Assembly (NCBI RefSeq): GCF_905147365.1 | Contig: NC_056415.1 | Coordinates: 15,828,001 to 15,892,000, forward strand | From: Aricia agestis | Taxonomy: Eukaryota > Arthropoda > Insecta > Lepidoptera > Lycaenidae | Direction: 5' to 3' | DNA: 64,000 nt | In this document: in pieces, positions 60,601 through 64,000 of the stretch | How positions within the stretch are numbered: position 1 is the stretch's first letter | How the letters are laid out: every line of letters begins with the position of its first letter | Program-made: the position numbers and the translations under genes | Notes under the pieces: model-generated | Seen by the model: only the letters and a program-made list of their open reading frames with translations | Told to the model about the DNA's origin: nothing | Databases searched by the model: none

Positions 60601-63600
60601 CAAAGTAATAAAACAAATTAAAAATTATAGACAGCACCGAGCTTCTGGACTTAAGACAAAATTACAAAACTTTATTGCGAACTAAATAAATGCCGAGCGC
60701 TTTTGTATTTATATTTAAATGGACCTGCAGCTGGAAATTCGTTTATATAATTACCATTTTAGAACCTAAAGCTCGCCATTTTTATGCTTTTACAATTTAA
60801 TTTATAACTTTTCAATATCGTTAATTATCGGGTGATTTATGGAAATCGTGGCTGATGGAATTATAGACTTTGGATTTGATTGGAAAAGTTTGAACGGGAT
60901 GAAATAACTTCAACGAATTTGATTACACTTTCGTCCTTTGGCACAAAGCCCATAACAATAATATGCAGTGTAGGTTGAAAAGTCCAGCTAACAGCAATTC
61001 TGATATAAATCTTTTATCCTACGGGAAAATAATATGTGTTGGTTTGATTGTTGTTAAAACATAATGGTCCGGGTTCCCTAGAACAATATTTTTTTTTATT
61101 ACTATCAAGCTAATTTTTTGTGTGTAGCTTCATTTTAATAACAAAAACAACAATTTTATTTGCGAAAAATCTCGAAAGTGGTAGCTAACAGAGATAGAAA
61201 GTATTCAATCCTTTCTATCTCTGTTAGCTCACCGTACACACCGCACACTCACTCATTTACTTACAGGTTGAGGTTTATTTCGCGGAATATTGCTAAAAAT
61301 AATAACATACTAAATTTTAATCTGAGCAATCGATTCCTAGGCGACCTACGTCATTTGCTACACAGCAGGCTCTATGTAACATTTTGTTATTATGTATATT
61401 GGTATGTGTACTAAAGAATTGTGTATGTTTTTATTGCGTTTGCGCAGTTGTACTTTCAAATAACGCTGCACATTTCGTACGTGCACGCCGCCGTCAACCC
61501 GCTGTTGTTCATGGCGCTGCACCGTGCGCTGCGTCGCGCGGCGCTGCAACTGTGCTGCGGCTGCTGCGTGCATTGGAGCCAGTTCGTGCTCGCACTCACC
61601 GCAGCAGGTAAGTTGTAGGAGCTGTTGAACAACGACTGCTAGCTCCTTGATGTAGATGACGTTGCCATACCATTCTTACCCATAGATCGATAAGTTAATA
61701 CTAACCTATATGACTTAGAACAAGAAGAAGAATATAGGAAATCATAAAAGTAGATTATGTGTTTCACCAGTGTTGTTATAGTAATTTTATACACGATTTT
61801 GTTTCACGAGAAATATTAGATATAGAGATATAGTCAGTCAATGTACTACTATTTTTTCGTGTCTGCACACAGCACAATCCCCGCTGGCGCCAGCGTCGTT
61901 TTCACCTGCTGCGGCGTCGCCGGAGCCGCCGCCCGCGCCGCCCCCGCCCCTCGCCCCGCCCGCCCCGCCTGTGCCCCTGGGCGGGCCGCCCATGTCCATG
62001 GGCGGCGCCCCCATGCCGCACACGATGATGGTAATTACCTCTTATATGTAAGTGTTGACACCGTAATACGTGGTTTATCACTCGCACTCCTCCCGCACGC
62101 CCCTGTAGCGAGTCGATCTCTTTCTATTGTAGTAGAAATAGGCAACGAAATTAGTAAAATAAATACAGAGTATTTTTTTTTTATTATAAAATCTTCTTTA
62201 TAATTACTTAATTAGTGTCATAGGCAAAAGATCTTCAAGAAATAAAACCACAAAATACCAATTAAAGTGGTGTCAAGTATTTTGACCAAATTTTTTCAGA
62301 CCCCTTTTATTGTGTCTAGTTTGATCCACGTTTCTGTCTTAGCATGTTTTTAAAATCAGTTCTATTTAATAATAGTATTACAAATTTACTTTAAAAAAAA
62401 TGGATTTGCATGGGTGACTAAAGCTGCACAACTTTTGGAGCTCATTGACCATCGAGCTATCTAACTTTCGACAACTTGTGGCGAATAACACAGTCATTTT
62501 TCACCGTGTGTAATGTGCCTTTAGTACCCATCTAGATCCCGCATAAGTTTACAGACGGTGTATAGTGTAAGAAAAAGTAACTTTGGCATAGAATCGAACT
62601 ATAGTCCGTCAAGAAAGTGAAGAAATTAAAAAGTGGAAACATCGTAGTATCATCCCTTTTTTCTTAGATTGATTTGAAAGGGATGACACTATGATGTAGC
62701 CACTTTTTAATTTCTTCACTTTCTTGACAGACTATACATAGATTCTGAAAATGTGCATGATAGGTATCATGTAGAGTACTTTTACATTTGACGGAGCGCA
62801 GACCGATATCGTAACGATTTTAATGTAAAAATAATGTCGAATTACATATATTCACCCCTATTAGCCCCCGTAGCGCAATAATTATTCAGAAAAATAACAT
62901 GTAAATAAAGTATGTTATCATTTACTAGCCCATCATAATTGGCAGCAATATACAAAAAATATCTTATCATAATATTATTGTTCTTTTTATCGATATATAC
63001 TTTATTATAAATATGTACCACTATAGAAAAACTATCGAAAATCATTGAACAGAGTGTAAATATTAGACATACCCATAATCAACATTGTTATGAAATCATA
63101 GTTAATCCTTGCTTGTTGTTAATTGTAAAAGTAATTTAGTAAAGTAGTTAGATAAACCTTTTGCACTTTATCACAATTTTATTGCGAAGTGCTATGAATG
63201 CTTTCAGTAAATTATTTAATTAATTTAGACTTTAGGTACGAGAAAATGCCATTAGTATTTCAATATGGTAATGGCTGAACAATCTACCCAATTCGAACAT
63301 TCGCCGTAATAACAATATGAATTTATTATCGTTCATCCTAATGGATAAGCTTAGTCTTTGTGAGAGGAAATAACTAATGATCTCTCCGATATCATTTGTA
63401 ACAATCGCGCTAAAATAATTGGTATTTGAAAATCGACGCCAGCTCTCCTGACTTGGACCGATTTAAATTCATTCAAATCGTTACGCCATTGCATTGAAGT
63501 GTAAAGTCGTGGACGACATCGTTCCGTCAAGTATAAAAGGGGTTATCCAAGATGGCGTCGGTGGTAAACTGTCAAAAATCTCGATAGAGCTACGAGGTTG

Positions 63601-63707
63601 ATGACGGCGAGAGTATGTCGAGTGCCCGTGTGCAGGGAGACGAGGATATGATGGAGTGGAGCGGGGCGCGACGCGTGCGGTCGCCCAGCCCGCTGCTGCC
63701 CGTCTGA
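30976..63707 (+). CDS. Orphan class A GPCR, 3' part of the gene (8 exons, TM2 to stop)
   Basis: Eight exons with GT-AG borders join to 404 codons and a TGA: 30976-31114, 47630-47746, 54833-55081, 57832-57924, 59884-60111, 61448-61607, 61873-62030, 63636-63707. Features by residue of the visible part: TM2 about 3-29 with an Asp (D13) at the sodium-site position; C36 at the TM3 start; TM4 with W around 95; a second-loop Cys around 126; TM5 about 143-162; TM6 with LFWGP about 255-260; TM7 with NPLLF; a Cys-rich helix-8 region (LCCGCC) likely palmitoylated; a Pro/Gly/Met-rich tail ending SPSPLLPV. TM1 and the N-terminus are missing from the window. The DRY motif is absent (see findings), and TM5 lacks the usual proline. 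It acts at the plasma membrane; the ligand is unknown. It resembles insect orphan receptors more than any amine or peptide receptor that I can name. Confidence 0.85.
31115..31468. other. Start of the 16.5-kb receptor intron
   Basis: The donor gtgagt at 31115 begins an intron running to 47629. No feature is supported in this first stretch. Confidence 0.5.
31469..31716. mobile_element. Foldback MITE, family E, full copy
   Basis: 248 bp forming one long hairpin. The arms around ttgaaaccatcaaatgagcc and gaacaatgct pair over about 85 bases. The deleted relative is 10415-10580. Confidence 0.9.
31717..32719. other. Intron sequence with an old repeat at about 32038
   Basis: actagctgacccggcaaaca at 32039 matches the start of a common lepidopteran repeat type; its right end is not clear. 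The rest is AT-rich with nothing recognised. Confidence 0.4.
32951..34482 (-). CDS. LINE reverse transcriptase fragment, uninterrupted
   Basis: About 510 codons of ORF2 covering the whole reverse transcriptase and the C-terminal region, with no stop. Blocks in order: GPDDIPP, YRPISKLCIFSKIFE, FLRGRSTTSNLL, DIIYTDFSKAFDRIDH, GVPQGSLLGPLLF, LYADDTKI (catalytic DD at about 33776-33781), then a C-terminal part with EYCSEVWNP. The frame continues to 34543, but its first 20 or so codons come from the hairpin and LTR sequence beyond the truncation. The closest relative here is the LINE at 40495-42594, with the same domain spellings. The intact frame suggests a recent insertion. Confidence 0.85.
34463..34508. 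repeat. Perfect hairpin at LINE 5' junction
   Basis: gagaagctcctcagtattaa (34463-34482) faces its reverse complement at 34489-34508 across a 6-base loop. The left arm is LINE coding sequence. Confidence 0.92.
34511..34554. repeat. Second hairpin, adjoining the first
   Basis: atttagaactattgtg (34511-34526) is exactly inverted at 34539-34554, with a 12-base loop. It may cover the outer end of the gypsy LTR. Confidence 0.9.
34527..34815 (-). repeat. 3' LTR of the gypsy remnant (probable limits)
   Basis: In element orientation it starts TGTGGCGACTCTGTCTC right after the polypurine tract. It plausibly ends ..ACTCCTCACA at 34527, giving TG..CA ends. The outer limit is uncertain because the LINE and hairpins lie there. 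Confidence 0.55.
34816..34830 (-). promoter_or_regulatory. Polypurine tract of the gypsy remnant
   Basis: ccttgggggggtgg in element orientation touches the LTR start. Confidence 0.7.
34870..35213 (-). CDS. Gypsy pol C-terminus (integrase GPY/F module), partial
   Basis: About 114 codons, open to the break at 35213. They contain WPYIVRQVNNGPYQVLERA with the GPY/F module of Ty3/gypsy integrases, then VSVDRLKPAYVD, a Ser/Thr/Pro-rich tail, and TTRSDRHVRF before the TAG stop at 34870-34872. The catalytic integrase core, reverse transcriptase and protease are missing. There are no internal stops in what is left. Confidence 0.78.
35216..36687 (+). pseudogene. L2/CR1-like LINE reverse transcriptase, frameshifted and deleted
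   Basis: The first part (35216-36365) carries FRPISILPFLSKVLE, SGHSTATALVKVTDDI and DFSRAFDCVDHDILL. It then stops after YLGGRQR because of a frameshift. The next part continues in another frame (36370-36687) with GVPQGGVLSPALF and LYADDLQIY (DD at 36494-36499). After LEDLPR it jumps directly to a C-terminal block (TLLHDPRAPSYLKDRF), so about 150 codons are missing compared with the relative at 48964-51327. A dead copy. Confidence 0.85.
35216..37295 (+). mobile_element. Defective L2/CR1-like LINE
   Basis: Plus orientation, inserted into the gypsy remnant. It begins inside the region between endonuclease and reverse transcriptase and has a frameshift near 36365 and an internal deletion near 36540. 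It ends with cgcaataaagtatattctat and a (ctat)n tail at about 37276-37295, not poly(A). Confidence 0.82.
37296..37850. other. Intron sequence, nothing recognised
   Basis: No supported feature. Confidence 0.4.
37851..38151 (-). mobile_element. SINE-like element, family D
   Basis: Same head (acgtgggagagccatgcttc) and tail (tttccatcaggtgacccgtt then A-tail) as 27816-28148. The middle 'gacactcgcagcatcag' part is deleted. Confidence 0.65.
38165..38335 (+). repeat. Dispersed repeat (GCTAAAACTCGAAAACGGCTG)
   Basis: tcgaaaacggctgaacggat ... aagttcaccgggacagctag. A reverse copy is at 43125-43270. Confidence 0.6.
38336..38967. other. Intron sequence, nothing recognised
   Basis: Begins with an ACTAATATTATAAA-like scrap (tatattataaattataaacg). 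Nothing else is supported. Confidence 0.35.
38968..39114. mobile_element. Foldback MITE (GCTGTTTCACCACTTCCTGAT)
   Basis: Terminal arms of about 45 bp (ctgtttcaccacttcctgat, gccggataggctatc) pair with few mismatches around a loop of about 50 bases. Confidence 0.88.
39115..40019. other. Intron sequence with a family A fragment
   Basis: 39540-39640 carries gacgcgtagatgcatttcta and aaatctgtcaaatccataca, a decayed copy of the 3541-3706 family. Nothing else is recognised. Confidence 0.45.
40020..40158 (+). mobile_element. SINE-like element, family D, internally deleted
   Basis: Head acgtgggagagtcatgtttc, then the body to caatcccctacctacc, then directly the A-tail; the distal two thirds is deleted. 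It is the left end of an inverted repeat with 43773-44222. Confidence 0.6.
40159..40286. repeat. Left arm of an inverted repeat (partner 43773-43900)
   Basis: About 125 bases beginning atgtagtgtagtgtaatggt match the reverse complement of 43773-43900 with only two or three differences. Confidence 0.85.
40309..40494. repeat. (AT)n microsatellite, left of LINE
   Basis: Long TATA runs interrupted by taactttata and tacatctata. The LINE poly(A) (as T-run 40495-40512) abuts it. Confidence 0.9.
40495..42594 (-). mobile_element. 5'-truncated LINE (CR1/Jockey-like), copy 2
   Basis: The T-run 40495-40512 is the poly(A) tail. The 3' UTR shares gaaaacttacagctaa with the LINE at 32720. The ORF2 remnant extends to about 42590, where (AT)n DNA resumes. 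Confidence 0.87.
40704..42585 (-). pseudogene. LINE reverse transcriptase with one in-frame stop
   Basis: The frame is open from 42585 down to 40704 except for a single TAG at 41616-41618, in the block GVPQGSLLGP*LF, where the relative at 32951 has GPLLF. One base change from a Leu codon explains it. Other blocks are present: NYRPVSKLCLFAKLLE, FMRGRSTATNLIL, DIIYTDFTKCFDRLDH, FADDLKI (DD at 41544-41549), EYCSSVWNP. A Cys replaces the usual Ala in DFTKCFD. The endonuclease is missing through 5' truncation. Confidence 0.85.
42596..42662. repeat. (AT)n microsatellite, right of LINE
   Basis: Continues the AT array on the other side of the LINE. Confidence 0.85.
42663..43124. other. Intron sequence, nothing recognised
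   Basis: No supported feature. Confidence 0.4.
43125..43270 (-). repeat. Dispersed repeat, reverse copy of 38165-38335
   Basis: ctagctgtcccggtgaactt ... atccgttcagccgttttc. Confidence 0.6.
43271..43772. other. Intron sequence, nothing recognised
   Basis: No supported feature. An old ACTAATATTATAAA-like remnant may be present around 43380-43440 (tgctggtccgatttt). Confidence 0.35.
43773..43900. repeat. Right arm of an inverted repeat (partner 40159-40286)
   Basis: gttctgtgtaagtgttccaa ... gaccattacactacacta, nearly exact reverse complement of the left arm. Confidence 0.85.
43901..44222 (-). mobile_element. SINE-like element, family D, near full length
   Basis: A-tail at 43901-43912, distal part tcacctgatggaaagcaact (as read on +), GC-rich body, and head ending in cacgtata. 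The best-preserved copy for defining family limits. Confidence 0.68.
44225..44432 (-). repeat. Dispersed repeat, reverse copy of 14400-14746
   Basis: Reads aacgattttcatgaaattta, then gtttcgggg, then accaagcaaagctcggtc; preceded by AT-rich runs. Confidence 0.5.
44433..45184. other. Intron sequence with an ACTAATATTATAAA-type remnant
   Basis: 44432-44560 has taatattataaatgtgaaag and aaactgctaaaccgatttta. The remainder to 45184 shows nothing recognised. Confidence 0.4.
45185..45480 (+). mobile_element. tRNA-derived SINE
   Basis: A Pol III A box (tagcctaatgg) at about 45193 and a B box (ggttcgatccc) at about 45219 have tRNA-like spacing. A body follows with ggtgaaggaaaacatcgtga and gaggaaacccgcac, words typical of lepidopteran tRNA-SINEs. 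The end near 45480 (gatgcaaaggcctag) has no clear tail. Confidence 0.75.
45481..46608. other. Intron sequence, nothing recognised
   Basis: No supported feature. A small inverted pair ttatgtcctact/ctaggacataac sits at about 45810-45830. Confidence 0.4.
46609..46712 (+). repeat. Tandem repeat, 2.6 units of about 40 bp
   Basis: tagacttgtaatattgtaga then taaga(a/t)aacaaacaac, repeated twice in full and once in part. A 72-codon minus-strand frame with SLVVCYLIYN repeats is a by-product. Confidence 0.9.
46713..47111. other. Intron sequence, nothing recognised
   Basis: No supported feature. Confidence 0.4.
47112..47460 (-). repeat. Probable retroelement 3' end with (TAA)n junction
   Basis: aataataataataaacattt then attcaagaacttagggcatt, similar in layout to 27652 and 29517. 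Class not known. Confidence 0.35.
47630..47746 (+). CDS. GPCR exon b: rest of TM3 and loop 2
   Basis: 39 codons, phase 0 at both ends. Acceptor ctctcatcag, donor gtataa. Encodes VTVSTVNMLTTVLNDSPIF, then a Glu-rich stretch and LLMDSPQ. The position of the DRY motif holds LND. Confidence 0.88.
47747..48963. other. Intron sequence with a weak foldback
   Basis: From about 47785 to 48135 the ends (gtggcatacctacctaaagt / aaatttaggtatgcc) and inner ctttgacaaaatg words are inverted, suggesting an old foldback element. At 48873-48920 short inverted words (tctacgaa t ttcgtaga) precede the LINE. Confidence 0.4.
48940..51660 (+). mobile_element. 5'-truncated L2/CR1-like LINE with poly(A)
   Basis: The ORF2 remnant is followed by a 3' UTR with cacccaaaggttggctggaa and ttaagcccgcctctgtacct, then an A-run at 51639-51660. 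The left limit is approximate. Confidence 0.82.
48964..51327 (+). CDS. L2/CR1-like LINE ORF2, 5'-truncated, no internal stop
   Basis: Open for 787 codons with no ATG at the start, because the element is truncated inside its endonuclease. The first 60 residues keep the endonuclease end (DTWLDLILT, SLHDLLF). A linker and the reverse transcriptase follow: FRPISILPFLSKVIE, SGFRPGHSTTTALL, IDFSNAFNNVNHDILL, GVPQGGVLPPLLF, LYADDLQVY (DD at 50470-50475), KNLGLYIDANLDW. The C-terminal part has LQWLPIRERRSLRAL and LLWNALPVEVR, typical of this LINE group, with no RNase H. The unbroken frame points to a recent insertion. It lies in the receptor intron, in the same orientation as the gene. Confidence 0.88.
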   Translation, partial: SSSKLLHILKSTSLHNLALQATHHNVNGEDTWLDLILTLNPLLVHSHGQYPAPAFSLHDLLFLRYVMKPLKKESKIIFARSFSRMDISQLKSDAALINWDQLLATTNINDKVQVFNNSILALYDVHAPVKRIKIKHPPAPWMSSEIKEAMRRRDRAFRKYRADRSDIKWEKFKEARNKCNQMVRNAKRRHISSKIINYSSSGANLWKFLGTIGFGKSCHLELPCTVSLDDINTHFATSPIMDTLTKSETIDYLIGLPRANIDNFQLTPVTTGEVKAVIKSLSSRAVGCDDISRQMITPILEYLLPAITHIINFSFESSTFPNLWRKAYVRPLPKVQNPTQPSHFRPISILPFLSKVIEACVNKQLSRFVFKHNFLSTLQSGFRPGHSTTTALLKITNDIRTGMEDSKITVLVLIDFSNAFNNVNHDILLAILSHIMISPEALKWFRSYLRGRQQRVRVDQSFSDWRTLEAGVPQGGVLPPLLFSLFINFVSFVIRSAHHLYADDLQVYGQETVENLPNAIDNINRDLNAINTWSTKFGLSVNAAKCQAILIGSPRLLRKVDTRTLPSVIFDGNVIPFSPSVKNLGLYIDANLDWRTQVSHVSKSVTNCLRSLYRMKYFLPSSIKILLVQTLILPVLDYCDTCYFDLNSELLNKLDRLLNNSIRFIFGLRKYDHISPFRAKLQWLPIRERRSLRALCTLFSLLHSPSAPDYLAAHFKFRCSNHDKNLRSTNNMLLLCPPHKTSLVHSSFHIQVILLWNALPVEVRLAKSKKVFKRRVRELFLIKSQAD
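51661..52009. other. Intron sequence with a MITE scrap
   Basis: 51715-51780 carries ggcagatggcggacttacgt, a fragment of the 1678-1834 family. Confidence 0.4.
52010..52905 (-). mobile_element. L2/CR1-like LINE, 3' fragment in opposite orientation
   Basis: 3' UTR with aggtacaaaggtggacttaa (as read on +), then the C-terminal end of ORF2. Related to the copy at 48964 but inverted relative to it. Confidence 0.82.
52359..52895 (-). CDS. LINE ORF2 C-terminal fragment
   Basis: About 175 codons, open, matching the last fifth of the 48964-51327 product block by block: LIFPIINYGD, NLRKYDHVSSYRSKLHWLPV, AILLWNALPPEIR, FKRRVREF. No reverse transcriptase core is left, so it is non-functional. I extend it upstream of the first Met (52847), because VNFLSTPVKTLLVQ belongs to the same protein. 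Confidence 0.8.
   Translation of the reverse strand, partial: LFHDRWVNFLSTPVKTLLVQSLIFPIINYGDLCCLDLNADKLDKLDRLFNNCLRFIFNLRKYDHVSSYRSKLHWLPVRQRRSVQALCVLYSLLHHPHTPEYLAPHFQYRCSRHDKNLQSTSNQLLSCPSYKSSSVHSSFNIQAILLWNALPPEIRMSKTRDTFKRRVREFHLKQLADS
52906..53937. other. Intron sequence with small inverted repeats and a GC-rich patch
   Basis: 52893-52950 has acaatag/ctattgt and gcggccg/gcggccgc inverted pairs. 53075-53145 repeats 11455-11520. 53570-53680 is GC-rich with acaaactc cgc gagtttgt. A 61-codon minus-strand frame at 52920-53105 is unrecognised and may be chance. Confidence 0.4.
53938..54200. mobile_element. Foldback MITE (GGATGTAACAAAAATAAGTG)
   Basis: Arms of about 110 bases pair nearly perfectly: the outer part tgtaacaaaaataagtgata, the inner part cttgtagagagttcactgtg and ctgaaagac. 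A short GC-rich loop lies around 54060-54085. Confidence 0.9.
54201..54832. other. Intron sequence with a MITE scrap
   Basis: 54440-54540 reads in reverse as a relative of the 1678-1834 family (tccgccatctgcctat on +). Then 290 bases of plain intron precede the acceptor. Confidence 0.4.
54833..55081 (+). CDS. GPCR exon c: TM4, loop 2 and TM5
   Basis: 83 codons, phase 0 at both ends. Acceptor tttcttccag, donor gtaagg. Encodes FMIWFASITINLGPTFLSG (TM4), a Gly/Ser/Tyr-rich loop with PSCPLVRGPF, and LNALWIGVNAVCVGLTLFHL (TM5) ending in KKLHRDLTK. Confidence 0.9.
55213..55253. repeat. Perfect palindrome with a 1-base loop
   Basis: aatagctgcttataatggtt (55213-55232), a single t, then its exact reverse complement. 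A further direct copy of gcttataatggtt follows at 55254-55266. Confidence 0.93.
55275..55345 (+). repeat. Direct repeat flanking a SINE-like element, left
   Basis: aagttaaagctatgtattat ... cttgatacagcaaacc, repeated with about 15 percent changes at 55722-55790. Confidence 0.75.
55397..55717 (+). mobile_element. SINE-like element, family D
   Basis: Head acgtgggagagccatgcttc, complete body, and an end in tgcccccttatttcataaaa. One of the two near full-length copies. Confidence 0.68.
55722..55790 (+). repeat. Direct repeat flanking a SINE-like element, right
   Basis: Partner of 55275-55345. Confidence 0.75.
55974..56279. mobile_element. Possible MITE with 32-bp inverted ends
   Basis: cacagacatagatcaagata then gataccgcatg is inverted at 56248-56279, with two or three mismatches. 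The interior is unlike any other element here. Confidence 0.65.
56280..57055. other. Intron sequence, nothing recognised
   Basis: No supported feature. Confidence 0.4.
57056..57200. mobile_element. Foldback MITE (CATAGTCACCATAGAAACGG)
   Basis: Arms of about 40 bases (gtcaccatagaaacggtttc, ttctacggaagaat) are inverted at the right end. Confidence 0.88.
57201..57831. other. Intron sequence with a Helitron-like scrap
   Basis: 57320-57500 has tttcgcccgcggcttcgctc, a (gtcc)n run and a short (at)n end, a common lepidopteran repeat layout. A CCGACTTCC fragment is at 57725-57755 (reverse). Confidence 0.4.
57832..57924 (+). CDS. GPCR exon d: third intracellular loop
   Basis: 31 codons, phase 0. Acceptor attgcatgcag, donor gtaagt. 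Encodes ANVEAVRVAGLVTTLVSMAG then DNRLPNSVGPR. Removing it would keep the frame, so a skipped form is possible. Confidence 0.78.
57993..58150. mobile_element. Foldback MITE (ACGGTTTTGCTCGATAGTTT)
   Basis: A perfect 26-bp terminal inverted repeat (57993-58018 / 58125-58150). The interior has ctcgaagcgagtcttcgag, a further small palindrome. Confidence 0.9.
58151..59883. other. Intron sequence, nothing recognised
   Basis: A small palindrome tctgtcga cag tcgacaga lies at about 58540-58558. A 142-codon minus-strand frame (58182-58610) has no recognisable features. Confidence 0.4.
59884..60111 (+). CDS. GPCR exon e: end of loop 3 and TM6
   Basis: 76 codons, phase 0. Acceptor tatctacag, donor gtaagt. 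Encodes a basic loop end (GGGRRLRGYLARVEREGVRR) and MFLVITAAYVLFWGPLFIIT (TM6 with WGP). A second AG lies four bases downstream (see findings). Confidence 0.88.
60112..61447. other. Receptor intron with one hairpin
   Basis: No mobile element recognised except a 1678-family scrap at about 61330-61360. The hairpin at 61183-61229 is listed separately. Confidence 0.45.
61183..61229. repeat. Perfect hairpin
   Basis: agctaacagagatagaaag (61183-61201) inverted exactly at 61211-61229, loop 9 bases. Confidence 0.92.
61448..61607 (+). CDS. GPCR exon f: TM7 and helix 8
   Basis: 53 codons plus one base. Acceptor tttgcgcag, donor gtaagt. Encodes LYFQITLHISYVHAAVNPLL then FMALHRALRRAALQL, CCGCC and HWSQFVLALTAA. 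NPLLF stands where NPxxY is usual. Confidence 0.9.
61873..62030 (+). CDS. GPCR exon g: proline-rich C-tail
   Basis: Completes a split Ala codon, then encodes a Pro/Ala-rich run and GGPPMSMGGAPMPHTMM. Acceptor ctgcacacag, donor gtaatt. Very GC-rich compared with the flanking introns. Confidence 0.8.
62031..62599. other. Receptor intron, nothing recognised
   Basis: No supported feature. Confidence 0.45.
62600..62736. mobile_element. Foldback MITE (TATAGTCCGTCAAGAAAGTG)
   Basis: Arms of about 60 bases pair with few mismatches: tcaagaaagtgaagaaatta, then aaaaagtgg, inverted to tatagtctgtcaag at the right end. Confidence 0.9.
62737..63635. other. Receptor intron, nothing recognised
   Basis: No supported feature. 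Confidence 0.45.
63636..63707 (+). CDS. GPCR exon h: last exon
   Basis: 23 codons and TGA. Acceptor ccgtgtgcag. Encodes GDEDMMEWSGARRVRSPSPL then LPV. The PL..PV end and Ser-Pro sites could be phosphorylated or bind scaffold proteins; this is inference. Confidence 0.72.
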   Translation, partial: GDEDMMEWSGARRVRSPSPLLPV

Positions 63708-64000
63708 GCCGCGCCCGCCTATGGCTTGGACCATACGCTCGCCGCTCGCGACATCTACCAATCGTCTATTAGTAATATTAGTTCGGACTATTACTTAGCA
63801 TAGTCTACTGTGGTAAAACGTGTGAACTGTGTAAATTTAAACGGAAAGCTCTATTCTAAATCAAATGTATCTCCCGTATTATACAAACGTCATCCAGCCA
63901 CGACGTAAGAGTCGACAATGGTCGTATTCAAACATCGTAGGTATGTATTCGAAAACTTAAAACTATTGTTTTTACTATACTAGTTATTCAAAGTAGTGAT
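63708..64000 (+). other. GPCR 3' UTR (no poly(A) signal seen)
   Basis: Follows the TGA. No AATAAA is visible before the window ends, so the transcript probably continues beyond 64000. Confidence 0.5.

Noticed and set aside
61838..62087. Gly/Arg-rich minus-strand frames
   Set aside because: Antisense of the GC-rich Pro-coding receptor exon g.

Overview
This window looks like a piece of a lepidopteran (moth or butterfly) nuclear genome. The evidence is the repeat families: several are typical of Lepidoptera, such as short elements with ACTAATATTATAAA ends, elements whose ends read GGTTCCGTACC and CTTGGCCGG, the CCGACTTCCAA hairpin family and the AACGCCATCTG family. The single host gene has a many-exon animal layout with GT-AG introns. 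Nothing looks bacterial or viral, apart from old and recent retroelements. I cannot name the species.

The only host gene I can support is on the + strand. It consists of eight exons between 30976 and 63707 that join in frame to 404 codons plus a stop. They encode TM2 to TM7 and the C-tail of an orphan-type class A G-protein-coupled receptor. The first exon(s), with the N-terminus and TM1, are not visible and probably lie to the left of the window. The introns are full of mobile elements. The first visible exon is preceded by a 31-bp tandem array in which nearly every unit ends in a copy of the intron's own 3' splice site.

Region by region: 1-4059 has scattered short repeats. 4060-8928 is a complete, apparently very young Ty1/copia element (minus strand) with identical 248-bp LTRs, a 5-bp target duplication, an initiator-tRNA primer site and one uninterrupted 1347-codon gag-pol frame. 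9082-10048 is a 5'-truncated R1/Jockey-type LINE. 10.4-16.2 kb holds foldback elements and old repeats. 16393-27190 is a 5.4-kb segment present twice in tandem, with a 0.6-kb tandem repeat nested inside each copy. 27.8-30.7 kb has a poly(A)-tailed short retroelement and foldbacks. 31.1-47.6 kb is one giant receptor intron with three LINE copies, a Ty3/gypsy remnant, tRNA-derived and other SINE-like copies, and an inverted repeat. 47.7-54.8 kb is the next intron, with two more L2/CR1-like LINE copies in opposite orientations. 54.8-63.7 kb carries the remaining exons, with a different small foldback element in most introns.

A recurring small-scale pattern is short, perfect, tight-loop inverted repeats (15-20 bp arms, loops of 1-14 bases). 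Two of the clearest pairs sit at the 5' junctions of truncated LINEs. They are the best candidates here for an under-described mutational process. I found no evidence for a novel multi-gene system.
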